A DNA stretch of 64,000 nucleotides from Leuconostoc fallax KCTC 3537 (GCF_000165675.1 NZ_AEIZ01000013.1:1-64000), one strand, 5' to 3'. Positions 1-10,131 are shown, counted from the stretch's first letter. Numbers and translations: made by a program. Notes: generated from the sequence alone by a model not told the origin.

Positions 1-8
1 CGCCTTTT

Positions 9-1424
9 TTATGATTCATTATGATTTAATAATTCTGCTTGTAGCTGCGCTAACGCTTTTGAAATATAAACTGGATAATCTGTTCGTTCTGCTAATGTTT
101 GGGTAATCGCCGTTACATTTTTATTTTTAACCTGTTGAATATGCAAAACGTCAGGGCTTTCATACACAACTTGCCCTTGATTAAATACTTGTTGTTGCAA
201 TGGTATCGCAATAAAATGCGTTAGTGTTTCTTCTTGAGATTGAACTTTGCCATTGATTCTCTGTCCAATAATTGTATCCATCACCTGTTCATGCTTAAGT
301 GCAATAAGATCGCCAACCATTTGCTGTGTTACACGATCGTACAATCGGTACGTCAACTTTTCTCCAGGTAATGTCACTTTACTAGCTGTACCACTAATTT
401 TAATTTTAGGTATCACTTCTCCATGACGCCTGATGGCAGACAATTTGAACACACCACTTAATACGGGCGATGTTGCACTAGTAATCAATTTCTCGCCAAC
501 ACCAAAACTATCTAACGGCACATCATCATTGATCATGTCGTGAATAATATGTTCATCCAAGGCACTTGATGCTGTAATTTTAACTTTATGCAAACCAGCC
601 TGATCCAAAACTTGACGCACCTCGCGTGCCAATGCGGCAATATCGCCAGAATCAATCCGAACACCGATTGGCTGGTGGCCATCGGCTGCTAATTGTTTAA
701 AAACTTGAATCGCATGTGGCAAGCCAGAACTTAAAACATCATACGTATCAATCAGCAATAAGCAATTATCAGGATAAATCTCAGCCCATTTTTTAAATGC
801 AGTGAGTTCATCAGGAAAAGCTTGAATCCAGCTGTGTGCCATTGTTCCTGAAATAGGCAAGCCATATTGTTTAGCAGCCAAAACATTTGACGTGCTACTG
901 CATCCACCAATAATAGCGGCGCGCGCACCCAAAACGGCAGCCGAAGGTCCTTGTGCACGACGGGAACCAAATTCCATCACCGCTCTTCCTTGAGCAGCAC
1001 TCGTAATCCGATGTGCTTTAGTCGCAATTAATGATTGATAGTTAATCAAATTTAAAATAATTGTTTCTAAGAGTTGTACTTGTTCAAGTGGTCCACTTAC
1101 GGTCAATAAAGGTTCACGAGGTAAAACTGGTATTCCTTCTGGAATTGCTGAAATATCACCCGTGAACTTAAAATTAATCAGCATATCAATAAAAGAGGGC
1201 GTGAAAAGATTTAAATTTTTAATATATTGAATATCATCCGCATCAAAGTGAAAATCGCGAACAGCTGTTATGACAGATTCTAATCCTGCTGAAATAACAA
1301 AATCTCCGTCATCTGGTACCTTACGATAGAACACGTCAAAAACACCCTCATCTCCAGCTAGTGATTGCTGGAAACCGTTGGCCATTGATAACTCATAAAG
1401 GTCCATCACCATTGATAAATTCAT
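9..1424 (-). CDS. pncB: Nicotinate phosphoribosyltransferase
   Basis: The 471-residue product matches bacterial PncB in length and pattern. It converts nicotinate and PRPP to nicotinate mononucleotide, using ATP, in NAD salvage in the cytoplasm. Visible marks are the N-terminal DLYELSMANG, the EFGSRRAQG phosphoribosyl region, GTMAHSW near residue 200 with the catalytic histidine, and RIDSGD, which binds phosphate. The start follows an AGGAG at good distance. The gene lies just downstream of an NrtR-type regulator in the same direction, with paired inverted repeats between them, which suggests NAD-dependent control. A partner nadE is not visible; it could lie beyond the window edge. Confidence 0.95.
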   Translation of the reverse strand: MNLSMVMDLYELSMANGFQQSLAGDEGVFDVFYRKVPDDGDFVISAGLESVITAVRDFHFDADDIQYIKNLNLFTPSFIDMLINFKFTGDISAIPEGIPVLPREPLLTVSGPLEQVQLLETIILNLINYQSLIATKAHRITSAAQGRAVMEFGSRRAQGPSAAVLGARAAIIGGCSSTSNVLAAKQYGLPISGTMAHSWIQAFPDELTAFKKWAEIYPDNCLLLIDTYDVLSSGLPHAIQVFKQLAADGHQPIGVRIDSGDIAALAREVRQVLDQAGLHKVKITASSALDEHIIHDMINDDVPLDSFGVGEKLITSATSPVLSGVFKLSAIRRHGEVIPKIKISGTASKVTLPGEKLTYRLYDRVTQQMVGDLIALKHEQVMDTIIGQRINGKVQSQEETLTHFIAIPLQQQVFNQGQVVYESPDVLHIQQVKNKNVTAITQTLAERTDYPVYISKALAQLQAELLNHNES

Positions 1425-1476
1425 TTTTATTAACTCCTAGTGAATTGTGCTATTGCAATTCATTTTTTAGGTATTA

Positions 1477-1513
1477 TTTACTTTTAATAGTAAAGTATAG
1501 TCGTTTCTATACT
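1477..1513. promoter_or_regulatory. Two tandem inverted repeats, candidate NrtR operators
   Basis: Two adjacent inverted repeats have the same six-base gap: TTTACT-N6-AGTAAA (1477-1494) and AGTATAG-N6-CTATACT (1494-1513). They lie between nrtR and pncB, about 55-90 bases before the pncB start. Position and symmetry suit a dimeric repressor. Assignment to NrtR is inference from the neighbouring gene. Confidence 0.5.
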
Positions 1514-1525
1514 ATTAGTCAAAAC

Positions 1526-2294
1526 TTAACGCTTCAATCGGTAAAGCTTTGCTGGTCTCCCCTTCATTCCTGTCGGTTCAATACCCACTTCTTCAAAAAT
1601 ATGCGCATGTGTTTTACGAAAATTCGAATTATCAATTTCTTGATAAGACACACGTAAGAAAACCGCATACACTTCTCTAGCTGTCCGTAGCGTAAAATGA
1701 TGACCCAAAATGTGCAAAATAGATGGTGCATAATCTAACTTATTGCGAACCCGAATAAAAGCTTCTTTCAAAATTAATCGATGATCAAAAGCTAAACGCT
1801 GATTTTCCGGTAAATCATGTTTATTTTGAGCGTAGAATTGTTCATCATTGGTATATTCAGATACCGTCTCAAAACGGTATTGCCCGTAAATGAGGTTATA
1901 ATTATCATCATTAGCAAAACTCACATCAAACCAACGGGCATCCTTAGCACCATATCCAGGTACTAATTTTGGTGCGCCAGGTAAAAATGTCATGTAGGCT
2001 AATGAAAGATGACGAACAGCATTATTCACAAAGCGATTTCGATTGGTAAACGTCTTCAATTGCTCTGTATGAAATTTTGTCAATTGAATACCAATTTTAT
2101 CTCGAATTAAGCGTAGTGCTGCCTCATCAGCATCTTCAGTAACACGTAGAAATGTCTCTGGTAATCCCCAATAATTTTTAAAAGGTGCTTCACTTTTTTG
2201 ACTAATAGAATTTGTATTTTTTAGTTTCTTCTTGATATGTCCAAATCACATTATCAATGGCGACAACCGGACGTTCAATAATATCATCAATCAT
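1526..2294 (-). CDS. nrtR: NrtR-type Nudix/winged-helix transcriptional regulator of NAD metabolism (frameshifted as read)
   Basis: The N-terminal Nudix-like half (MIDDIIERPVVAIDNVIWTY, then NYWGLPETFLRVTEDADEAA) and the C-terminal winged-helix tail ending GRPAKLYRLKR fit NrtR, which senses ADP-ribose and represses NAD genes. The reading frame breaks twice within 25 bases, at T-runs 2194-2199 and 2217-2222. Adding one base to each run restores a continuous 256-residue protein reading IQILLVKKSEAPF through the join. The start at 2294 has GGAG five bases upstream. The gene lies before pncB in the same direction. I treat both breaks as likely homopolymer miscalls; if real, the regulator would be dead. 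Confidence 0.8.
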
Positions 2295-2390
2295 ACTTTC
2301 TCCAATAAACTGTAGTGATTAATATTTTTACTATACCATACTCAGTTTACTGATCCAGGAATTTATCAATATGTAGTCATTAAAAGTTAA

Positions 2391-2447
2391 AATAAAAAAT
2401 ATCTTCATAGCTAGAATCACATACTTAACTTAAAGATATTTTTTATT
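2391..2447 (-). terminator. Perfect 15-bp inverted repeat, likely terminator
   Basis: AATAAAAAATATCTT (2391-2405) and its exact complement (2433-2447) enclose 27 bases. It lies downstream of the bacteriocin-type ABC operon, which ends at 2523 on the minus strand, and is A/T-rich enough to end transcription there. The rest of 2295-2522 shows no gene. Confidence 0.5.
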
Positions 2448-2522
2448 AATAGTAATTTTGGGAATATACAACCCATTCACACTAAATAATGTTGTTATTC
2501 ATAGATATAGTAACTCATCCGA

Positions 2523-3104
2523 TTATTGATAATTTGGATAATTTTTTGTGATCCATGCCTGATTTGATTGATTATTATAAATATTAATTATCTTATCAAC
2601 AAACATTTTTTGCTTATCCGGACCATCATACGCCTCATATTGACAAACCGCACTCGTTATCAAGCCGCCTTGCTTTAATCCCTTATAACCTGTTAACCCC
2701 TTAAATTCATCATGTGTTGATGCCAAAGGTACGATGCCGGTCTTACCTTTTGCGACAACACTTGGATTATGATTAACAGTATCAATATTTTGTTGCGTTA
2801 AGCCAATGCCAAAGAAAACATCTTGGGATTTCAAGGCAGATTCTAACTGTTGGACGCTATTAAATTGTTGCACCGTAATTTCATACTGGTTACCACCCAG
2901 ATTTTTTACCTCGTCAGCATTTACCACGTATTGCCAAATTTTAGTTTCGTCATTGGTGAGCGTTCCCAAAGATAAGTAAACTGTCGGATTATCTGACGTT
3001 TTTCCAGGTGAATACGTCGTTAAACGATGATAAATATTGAATCCAACAATACTAATCGTTAAAATAACCAGAAGTCCTATAATACCTATTAACCATTTTT
3101 TCAT
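2523..3104 (-). CDS. Membrane-anchored extracellular protein of the bacteriocin-type ABC cluster
   Basis: The 193-residue product has one N-terminal hydrophobic segment (about residues 4-24) after a short basic start, with the remainder outside the membrane. There is no lipobox, so it is probably an uncleaved anchor. The outer part (WQYVVNADEV, FFGIGLTQQN, CQYEAYDGPDKQ) resembles no enzyme I know. It starts 11 bases after the ATPase stop, as third gene of the operon permease-ATPase-this gene. Its place suggests an accessory or immunity part of the transporter, which is inference from context alone. Confidence 0.6.
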   Translation of the reverse strand: MKKWLIGIIGLLVILTISIVGFNIYHRLTTYSPGKTSDNPTVYLSLGTLTNDETKIWQYVVNADEVKNLGGNQYEITVQQFNSVQQLESALKSQDVFFGIGLTQQNIDTVNHNPSVVAKGKTGIVPLASTHDEFKGLTGYKGLKQGGLITSAVCQYEAYDGPDKQKMFVDKIINIYNNQSNQAWITKNYPNYQ

Positions 3105-3115
3105 GACTTAATCCT

Positions 3116-3724
3116 CTATAAATTCGTAACATCGATTACTTCATCAACACGTGAATAAACATTTGAATCGTGTGTTGCGATAATGACATACGTTTCTTGA
3201 CTGACTTGATTCAATAAGATATCAATTATTTCTGCGCCTGTTTTCTCATCCAGAGCGCCCGTCGGCTCATCCGCTAAAATAATCTTCTTTTCCTTTAAAA
3301 TCATTCGTGCAATTGCAACACGTTGGGCTTGTCCTCCAGACAATTCATAAATTTTTGATTTTAAATAGGTGTTATCTAATCCAACTTGTTCTAAAGATTG
3401 GCTGATCTGTTGGCTGTCTTTATTGACTAATTTTAAATTTTGTAAAACCGTTTTATTATCAAGTAAGGCATAGTTCTGAAAGACGTAACCCAAATAATTT
3501 TTAAAAAAGCGTTTTTCTTTAATCTGCCATATATCTTCATCGTCAATTGTAATTTTCCCGCTAGTGGGGCGATCTAATCTACCAATTGCATTTAATAAAG
3601 TTGTTTTTCCTGATCCAGATTGTCCAACCAATGCATATGATTTATTAGGCTCAAAAGACAATTCAACGTTTTCATAAACCGTTTTATGATTAAACTTTTT
3701 GCTAAGAGATTGAATAGTAATCAT
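3116..3724 (-). CDS. ABC transporter ATP-binding protein, bacteriocin-export type
   Basis: The 202-residue ATPase has Walker A GQSGSGKTT (near residue 36), signature LSGGQAQRVAIARM, Walker B IILADEPTGALD and the switch histidine in IIATHD. The length and order match the small ATPases paired with DUF1430 membrane proteins in lactococcin-972-type clusters. Its ATG overlaps the permease stop codon, so the two are translationally coupled. It should power the permease encoded just upstream. The substrate is unknown; no bacteriocin gene is visible nearby. Confidence 0.88.
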   Translation of the reverse strand: MITIQSLSKKFNHKTVYENVELSFEPNKSYALVGQSGSGKTTLLNAIGRLDRPTSGKITIDDEDIWQIKEKRFFKNYLGYVFQNYALLDNKTVLQNLKLVNKDSQQISQSLEQVGLDNTYLKSKIYELSGGQAQRVAIARMILKEKKIILADEPTGALDEKTGAEIIDILLNQVSQETYVIIATHDSNVYSRVDEVIDVTNL

Positions 3725-5701
3725 ATGTCATTTCCTTTAAGAAGCGTGGTGTAATTATTTCTGATTTTTTGATTAAAAATAGTTGTTGTCATGATTTCCA
3801 GAATTATGATAATCACAAATGTTATAATTGCGAGCATTTTTTGTCTCTCGAATGTAGCTATGACCAAAGTCGCAATACCCACTGTTAGCATTAACGGCCA
3901 CAAATAAGGTATGTAGGTTGTAATTATCGTTGTGCCAATCATTTTCTTCTTGACTATTGTGAGTAACTCAAATTTATAAATCGTGATAATATACGCTGTC
4001 ACACTAATAATGACTGCACTAAACATCACTACCTGTAATATATTTGCAATTAGCAGTTGATTTTTTAAATCTTTAATATTCAAAATAACTGCCTGATACG
4101 GTTCCACCGTGCTACTCGTTAAATGGTCCTGTTCTTGACTAATCATTTTAATTGCTTGCGGACTCAAAATGCCTTTTGTATTTAAGATATTGTTGGCAAA
4201 AGTTGCGGCATTATGTTCTAACAATAGACGATCGTTTAGCCGAACTAAAATCTGATTACGTAGACTACCGTAACTTTTAGATAAGTCGTCTACACTACCT
4301 GAAAAACGAACTGCATTTTCGTTATACAAAAAACCATTTGGCTTTCAGGAATAACCTTGATTTCAATATCATCTTTTGAGAAATTATAATATTTTAATTG
4401 TTCAACGTAGACAGTATTAATTAAGGACTGTTGCTTATTTTGATACCGTTTGGGGATATATATTGTTGCTGCTTTATTCATATGATAGGGATATGTTTGC
4501 GATGGATAATCTATCGCTTGTCGATTTATGGCAGTGTTATTTAGATACCACAATTTTTGATTCAAATCTGGATCAGTAATGCCGTCTCTTTTCAACTGAT
4601 TAACAAATCCATCCTTTGCATCGCCTACCATGAATGGTGCAATATTAGCTGTAGACTGTGTCATATAAATATAGTGATGACTGCCTAATTTTTTAACTAA
4701 ATCTACATCCCTTTGACTGTTTCCGCTACTATGTAGTTGACCATTTTCTGAAGTTTGGGCGGCATCAAAAGGTTGTGTTTTTTGCCAGCCTTTTAGTGCA
4801 TACCAAGGCTTCAAATGATTGATTTGAGCACTTAATTGTTGTTTATTACTTTGAACCTGTTCGTTAAGTTTACCGACAGCAATAACCATGATACAGATTA
4901 ATAAAAGCCAGATAACAAAGATACTTTTACCCTTGGCTTTATTCTTAATCACGTTTAATGGCTTTTCCAAATGAATCATAAATTTCACTATCACCAACGA
5001 CAAAATGATCATACTACTAAAAATAATGATGTCAGTCATCACTAATGCCATAAATAATTGGGTACTAAGCGTTCGAAATCCCTGACCAAATATTACAGCA
5101 TAACACAGTAGCATGGCACTACCAATTAATATAATCAATACAACAGGCGATAAAACATCATTGATATTGATAACATTTTTACCAAAAGCAAAACGGATCA
5201 TACGCTCTCTCATAGATCGTGCATCGAAAATAAAGATACCAGTGAATGCTAGTGCAAACAATATTACTGTTACCACTGTCCTAAATTGCCCATTAAATTG
5301 TATCAATCCACCAACAAACCAAGGATAAGATTGATTCGCACTAACCGTAATACCCCTTGTTTTTAGTGCTTTTAATGACTGATCACTCAATTTACCTGAA
5401 GTATAGATAATCCCATTTGCACTCACCTTATGTAAAAAATGCTTCTTAGGATATTCAGATAAATTATAGTAATCAACCTCACCTGAAGTATTCACATACG
5501 ACTTATACATATTTATATTGTCTTTTTTGTGATCTCTTGTAGTGTCTGATAAGTTTTATCATTTGAGGTATTACCAACCATTAGAGAAATAGCACCATCC
5601 ACCGGTAAAGGTGCTGGCATCGTCGTATTATTAATTGCTATAACCCCAATCATGACAAGCAACGCAAAGACCGTGCCAAGAAAGGTAAATTTTATTTTCA
5701 A
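3721..5701 (-). CDS. Bacteriocin-associated integral membrane protein (DUF1430-type ABC permease), frameshifted as read
   Basis: Three open segments join into one protein of about 660 residues when one base is added at T-run 5523-5528 and one at A-run 4328-4333 (joins read EITKKDNINMYKS and SQMVFLYNENAVRF). It has an N-terminal hydrophobic segment, a long outer domain, a central group of about four membrane helices, another outer domain and a final helix cluster. This is the layout of bacteriocin-associated membrane proteins. The start is probably TTG at 5701, preceded by AGGA. It is first in a three-gene operon with the ATPase and an anchored protein, and probably exports or resists a peptide. 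Confidence 0.75.
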
Positions 5702-5755
5702 AATTCTATCCTGTTCACTTTCGTAAAAAATATATTTACAATAGATTCTTCATAT

Positions 5756-5794
5756 ATACTCAAAAATGTCATTTTTTGACACAGTATTGAGTAT
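5756..5794. promoter_or_regulatory. Nested inverted repeats upstream of the bacteriocin-type ABC operon
   Basis: ATACTCAA (5756-5763) pairs with TTGAGTAT (5787-5794), and inside it TGTCA (5767-5771) pairs with TGACA (5777-5781); both are centred near 5775. The site lies about 60-90 bases before the permease start. It could be an operator for the neighbouring XRE protein or an RNA hairpin. Confidence 0.4.
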
Positions 5795-5812
5795 AACGAA
5801 CCGCAAAATAAA

Positions 5813-5837
5813 AAGTTACGCCCAAATGGCGTAACTT
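5813..5837 (-). terminator. Rho-independent terminator of the XRE gene
   Basis: AAGTTACGCC and GGCGTAACTT form a 10-bp stem with the loop CAAAT. On the minus strand it is followed by TTTTATTTT. It begins at the stop codon of the XRE gene, separating it from the ABC operon. Confidence 0.85.
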
Positions 5838-6051
5838 CACTTTAATTTAAGTTGGGTATGCACTAACAAAGTCGGATTAATTTCAAAATGCGTTGCGATA
5901 TGAAATATTGTAAACACATCCGGTGTCCGCCTTCCAGTCTCCCAATTTGCAATAGCCTGTTGCCCGACATGAAAAATCTCTCCCAATTTTTCTTGAGATA
6001 ATTTTCTTTCTTACGCAAATATCTTAGGTTCTCCCCCAAATGAACGCCCAT
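5837..6051 (-). CDS. Small XRE-family DNA-binding protein (frameshifted as read)
   Basis: With one base added at the T-run 6002-6005, the frame reads MGVHLGENLRYLRKKEKLSQ onward through EKLGEIFHVGQQAIANWETG and RTPDVFTIFHIATHFEIN, a compact helix-turn-helix domain of 71 residues with nothing else. Without that base, the frame stops at 5863 with an unrelated tail. The start has a purine-rich GGGAGCAGT before it. It lies upstream of the bacteriocin-type ABC operon in the same direction but has its own terminator, so it may control that operon. Targets are inferred. Confidence 0.75.
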
Positions 6052-6234
6052 ACTGCTCCCCCTTTTATGCTATAGCACGTTGTCTACAACGATAATCATA
6101 ATAATATCATATAATACGTCACTACTATTAGGAAGTATTAACATCAAAACGCACCTACCAACATCCCATTGGATGATTTATCTTTGGATAAATTAGTCAA
6201 TCTATATTCATCAATAGGCGTGTTCAAATAAAAA

Positions 6235-6275
6235 CAGGCGCCATGTATTGCTATAATGTCAACACATGGCGCCTG
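6235..6275 (-). terminator. Terminator of the amidase gene
   Basis: A 12-bp GC-rich stem, CAGGCGCCATGT with ACATGGCGCCTG, encloses 17 bases and is followed on the minus strand by TTTTTATTTG. It ends the amidase transcript. Nothing else is visible in 6052-6333. Confidence 0.8.
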
Positions 6276-6333
6276 AATAAAAGGAGCAGATATTTAATTT
6301 GATCGTTAAGTATGCCCAACACACCATAAGGTT

Positions 6334-7224
6334 CTATCTAGGATTCGTCTCTACAGTGTGATTAAAATAATCATTTAACGCCGCTGTGACGTTATTAGCA
6401 ATCTGCTGCTGATAACTGACCCTGCGTATATATCTGAAATCCTTATCATTGTTGATATAACCATTTTCTAATAATACTGCCGGCTGTTGATTATCACGTA
6501 GCACTTGGAAATTACCAAAGTCAACACCACGATTCTTTAATGGCAACTTATTTAGACGCTTTGAAAGATATTGCGCGATGATCTTAGAATGATTTTGTTT
6601 ATGATAATAATATTGTGTTATACCAGAAGCCGTATTAGCTTCATCTGATGAATCAAAATGAAATGAAATAAAAACATCGACATTTTGTTTGCGAGAAATT
6701 TCTGGTCGTTGTGCTAGCGAGACGAAATGATCATCATCACGCGTTAGAACAACACGGGCACCGCGTTGTTCTAACAATTTTTGAACCCGTTTTACTGTTT
6801 TGAGCGTGTAAGTTTTCTCAAAACTCTTACCATTATTTGCAATAGCACCACTATCTGAGCCACCATGACCAGCATCTAGTTGAATCGTTGCCTCACTCAA
6901 GGGCGTGCTACGCTTTAAATGCTTAGACTGTACAACCCAGCTTGCAACCCAACCGACGGTCTGGTCATCATTTTTATCGTCTCGACGCACTTTATACCAT
7001 GCACTTTTGTTATCAAGTACAATCAGCTTCGTCCCCTTAGGTACTTTTGCCAAAGATTTCGCCGTTGGTTGTGGCGATTGGCGAATCTGTAAATCATCTA
7101 CCTGATTCACAATCACATTAATACGTAACAATAATATTAATATCACGATAAATATTGTCAATATGACAAAGGTAATCGCAAGACCAATTTTATTATTCAA
7201 GATATAATGTTTTATCTTTGACAT
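6334..7224 (-). CDS. N-acetylmuramoyl-L-alanine amidase with SH3 domain
   Basis: The 296-residue product has an N-terminal signal anchor (about residues 10-32), a bacterial SH3 domain (SPQPTAKSLAKVPKG onward, to about residue 100) and a C-terminal Amidase_3 domain. The zinc-site motifs are QLDAGHGGSDSGA, FISFHFDSSD and LLENGYINND. It should cut the bond between muramic acid and L-alanine in peptidoglycan outside the membrane. I chose the ATG at 7224 because GGAGG lies six bases before it; an upstream ATG at 7242 has no such site. It lies 29 bases after the Zur-like gene and may be cotranscribed with it. Confidence 0.9.
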   Translation of the reverse strand: MSKIKHYILNNKIGLAITFVILTIFIVILILLLRINVIVNQVDDLQIRQSPQPTAKSLAKVPKGTKLIVLDNKSAWYKVRRDDKNDDQTVGWVASWVVQSKHLKRSTPLSEATIQLDAGHGGSDSGAIANNGKSFEKTYTLKTVKRVQKLLEQRGARVVLTRDDDHFVSLAQRPEISRKQNVDVFISFHFDSSDEANTASGITQYYYHKQNHSKIIAQYLSKRLNKLPLKNRGVDFGNFQVLRDNQQPAVLLENGYINNDKDFRYIRRVSYQQQIANNVTAALNDYFNHTVETNPR

Positions 7225-7253
7225 ATGACACCTCCACACCACAATACAGTGTA

Positions 7254-7703
7254 TTAATCGGTTACCTGATCATCATTACGGCATAAATTACATAATCCAT
7301 ATATCTCTAATTTATAGCCCAACACAACATAATCCGTCAACTGAGATTCAAGGTGGTCATCGATTGGTGATTCAATTTTAATGACACGACCACAATTTTG
7401 ACAAATAAAATGACCGTGATGAGGTGAATGAAAATCACACTGGAATTTAACATATAATTGTCCATTATCCAAGCGTTGTTCCAATAGCCCAAGCTGTGTA
7501 AACTCTTTAATATTACGATACGTCGTCGCATGGCTGGCGTTAGGATAAATATCTTGCATATAGTGATCAACATCAATCACTGACACATAATTCTCTTCAA
7601 ATGTTGCCAAATACTTTAAAAGATCCATCCGCTGTTTTGTCACTTTAAACGCACTCTTTTTTAAAATATCTAATGCTGTATCGTACTCCGTCACCATTCC
7701 CAT
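7254..7703 (-). CDS. zur: Fur-family regulator, probably zinc-responsive (Zur)
   Basis: The 149-residue protein has the Fur fold: winged helix with KVTKQRMDLLKYL and NASHATTYRNIKEF, then a metal-binding half with FHSPHHGHFICQNC and a second CNLC pair for structural zinc. Its gene follows the zinc ABC transporter genes in the same direction, so it is more likely Zur than Fur or PerR. Palindromes of the form AGTAATnATTACT at the promoter of that operon are suitable targets. The specific metal is inferred from context. Confidence 0.85.
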   Translation of the reverse strand: MGMVTEYDTALDILKKSAFKVTKQRMDLLKYLATFEENYVSVIDVDHYMQDIYPNASHATTYRNIKEFTQLGLLEQRLDNGQLYVKFQCDFHSPHHGHFICQNCGRVIKIESPIDDHLESQLTDYVVLGYKLEIYGLCNLCRNDDQVTD

Positions 7704-7718
7704 GCCACGCCTACCTTT

Positions 7719-8510
7719 CTAATTATCTACCTTGTTCCAAGTCAAAGCTAAAGTATAAATCACACCTTCAATAGCTGTAATAAAGAAACTCACTGGCCAA
7801 TTCGTCAAATAACTCAAGTATAATCCTAACCATGTACCGATTAAAGCAAATATAAACGTTAGAATCATCATCCCAACAACGGTTTTAGCCAAATATTTAG
7901 CTGCCGAAGCGGGTATCGTGAGTAAAGCAAAAATTAATAATGAACCGACAACTTGTGCAGTAACACTAACTGTACAAGCAACCAGTACCAAAAATAAAAT
8001 TGAAACATACATATTAATCGTAGAATTATACTGCGCACCAACACCATCAAACGTTGTGTACTTCAGCTTACGATAAATTAGTGCGACCACTACTAAAATT
8101 ACTATACTCAATGCAATTAATTCATGCAAGCCATGAATGTCAATTCCTACAATACTCCCAAATAAAATATTTGTAGCATAGCTGGATTGTTTATCAGACA
8201 AGGATAGAAATAAAATACCAAGACCAATAAAAATAGCGGAGAAAACGCTAATAGATGATTCGCGTCGGCTAATTTGATTACCAGAAACACCCACAAAAAG
8301 CGCACTCGTTATTGTAAACAAAATCATACCACTAATGGGTGAAATTCCCATAAAGACACCAAAAGCTGCACCTGAGAAGCTAATTTCTGACAGTGTATGT
8401 GTGAAAAATGCCGTACGTCGTGCAACAACAAAGACCCCCATCACACCACATAATATTGAAATAAACAGGCTCGCAATAAATGCATATTGCATGAAAGCAT
8501 ATTCAAACAT
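7719..8510 (-). CDS. znuB: Zinc ABC transporter membrane permease (ZnuB/AdcB type)
   Basis: This ABC-3 family permease is very hydrophobic, with about eight membrane helices, and has typical segments (GVMGVFVVARRTAFFTHTLSEISFSGAAFGVF, in pieces, and SLLIFALLTIPASAAKYLA). It forms the channel for zinc taken up with the binding protein and ATPase encoded just upstream. The ATG at 8510 is preferred, since GGAGG lies six bases before it; an ATG at 8516 is also in frame. The start overlaps the end of the ATPase gene, showing coupling. Confidence 0.9.
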   Translation of the reverse strand: MFEYAFMQYAFIASLFISILCGVMGVFVVARRTAFFTHTLSEISFSGAAFGVFMGISPISGMILFTITSALFVGVSGNQISRRESSISVFSAIFIGLGILFLSLSDKQSSYATNILFGSIVGIDIHGLHELIALSIVILVVVALIYRKLKYTTFDGVGAQYNSTINMYVSILFLVLVACTVSVTAQVVGSLLIFALLTIPASAAKYLAKTVVGMMILTFIFALIGTWLGLYLSYLTNWPVSFFITAIEGVIYTLALTWNKVDN

Positions 8511-9169
8511 CAGCATCCTCCCCCGTCAATTTTTTGAAAGTTCCTGTTTTATTTTCAATATGTAATTCATAATCACCAAATAAATCAACCAATTCAGGAT
8601 CATGAGTAATGAAAATAACTGCCAAGCTTTTATTTTTAATAATTGTTTTGACTAACGCCAACAAAATATGCCGTGACTTTTTATCTAAATTGGCAGTACT
8701 TTCATCTAATATTAATAAACGTGGATCTGTAATTAATGCTTGTGCCAGATAGGCACGTTGCTTTTCACCACCAGAAGCACGCCCTAAACTTTCATTAGCA
8801 ATATCTGTTAGGTTAGTATCCGATAAAACCCGCTTTAAACGTATTTTTCTTCCTTTTTAACCAAGGTAACATCCCTTTTTGTAAGCTGAGGGCGACAAAA
8901 TCTTGGATGCGTAAAGGATATTCGTCATCGATATCTCTAAATTGCGGTACTAATTGTATATCAGACTTTTTCACTGAAAAATCAATCTGCTCATTTTTGG
9001 TTTCAACTGATCGTAATAATGTCTTAATTAATGTTGTCTTTCCAACCCCATTATCTCCAGTGATACAAGTTAATGAACCATCAGAAATCACAAAAGAAAG
9101 GCTCTTAATTAGGAGCCTTTCTTGAACAGAAATATTGAGATTGTTAACAGCTAACACGCTCTGTTTCAT
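8503..9169 (-). CDS. znuC: Zinc ABC transporter ATP-binding protein (frameshifted as read)
   Basis: Walker A is in TCITGDNGVGKTTLIKTL. After the break the frame continues with the signature GRASGGEKQRAYLAQAL, Walker B LLILDESTANLD and FITHD. The frame fails between T-runs 8844-8848 and 8854-8858; adding one base to each gives WLKKEEKIRLKRVL through the join and a 222-residue protein ending EDADV. It couples ATP hydrolysis to zinc import. Its start lies three bases after the corrected stop of the binding protein gene. The two missing bases are probably sequencing errors. Confidence 0.85.
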
Positions 9170-9171
9170 AA

Positions 9172-10079
9172 CTATTTCTCTGTTTCTTGTATTTTTTCAA
9201 TTGATTATATTGTGATAACATCCATTGCTTATAATTTTGTCCCTTTGGCATTGTTTCTGTTACCTTAAGTACCGGCACATCATTTTTCTTAGCCAAACTT
9301 ACAAGACTATCAACTGTCTTATCCGTTGCCTGTGTATTTTGCACGAAGAACGAAATCTTCTTAGACTTGATGTCATCTTGCATTGCCTTAATATCCTTAG
9401 GTGAAGGATCAGTACCATCTTCAACAGACTTAGAGAAGTGATTGTTATTCTTACGGTAACCCAACTCTTGCAATGAATAATCGAAGACTGGTTCGCTGAC
9501 ATCAGCTAACTTATTATCACTATTAGCCTTTAATTCGTCAACTGTTGTTTGAATTGGCTTCAAGCTAGCAATATATTTTTTAGCATTTGCTTCAAACTCT
9601 TTTTTGTGACTTGGCTCAATCTTACCAAATTCTTCAGCTAAGTAGTTAGCAACTGCTGGCATTGTCTTGGTACTGTACCACAAGTGTGGGTTATCACCAT
9701 CTTTTTTGTTCAAGATGTCTTCACCAACACGGACTTGCTTGACTTTACCATTTTTAGCTAATTTTTTCATCCATGAATCATAGCCTATACCATTATACAA
9801 GACTAAATCAGACTTTGCGACGTTTTTCGCAACTTTGGCTGTTGGTTCATAATCATGAGGATCCAAATTAGGATTATCAATAATTGATGTTACCTTACCA
9901 TGATCGCCCAACACTGCTTTCGCGGCTTCGCCATAAAAATCAACTGAGGCAACAACCTGAATTTGGTCTTTATCTTTTTGATCATTGGCATCCTTTTTAT
10001 GGCCACCAAAAGCAAAAATTAATCCCAAAATAACAACCACTGCAACTAAAATCACACCATAAAATGTTTTACGCTTCAT
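9172..10079 (-). CDS. znuA: Zinc ABC transporter substrate-binding protein (ZnuA/AdcA type)
   Basis: The protein of about 302 residues has an N-terminal membrane segment and a cluster-A-I metal-binding fold with histidines in DPHDYEPTA, NPHLWYS and NNHFSKS, as in zinc and manganese binders. Zinc is favoured by the Zur boxes upstream. No lipobox cysteine is present, so it seems anchored by its uncleaved N-terminus. As read, the frame runs on to 9144 with an unlikely tail; adding one base to T-run 9192-9197 gives NQLKKIQETEK and a stop at 9172, three bases before the ATPase start. AAGGA precedes the start. Confidence 0.88.
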
Positions 10080-10131
10080 TGTTCTTTCCTTCTATATTAA
10101 GTAACAAACTTATGTATGCTAATATGACAAA

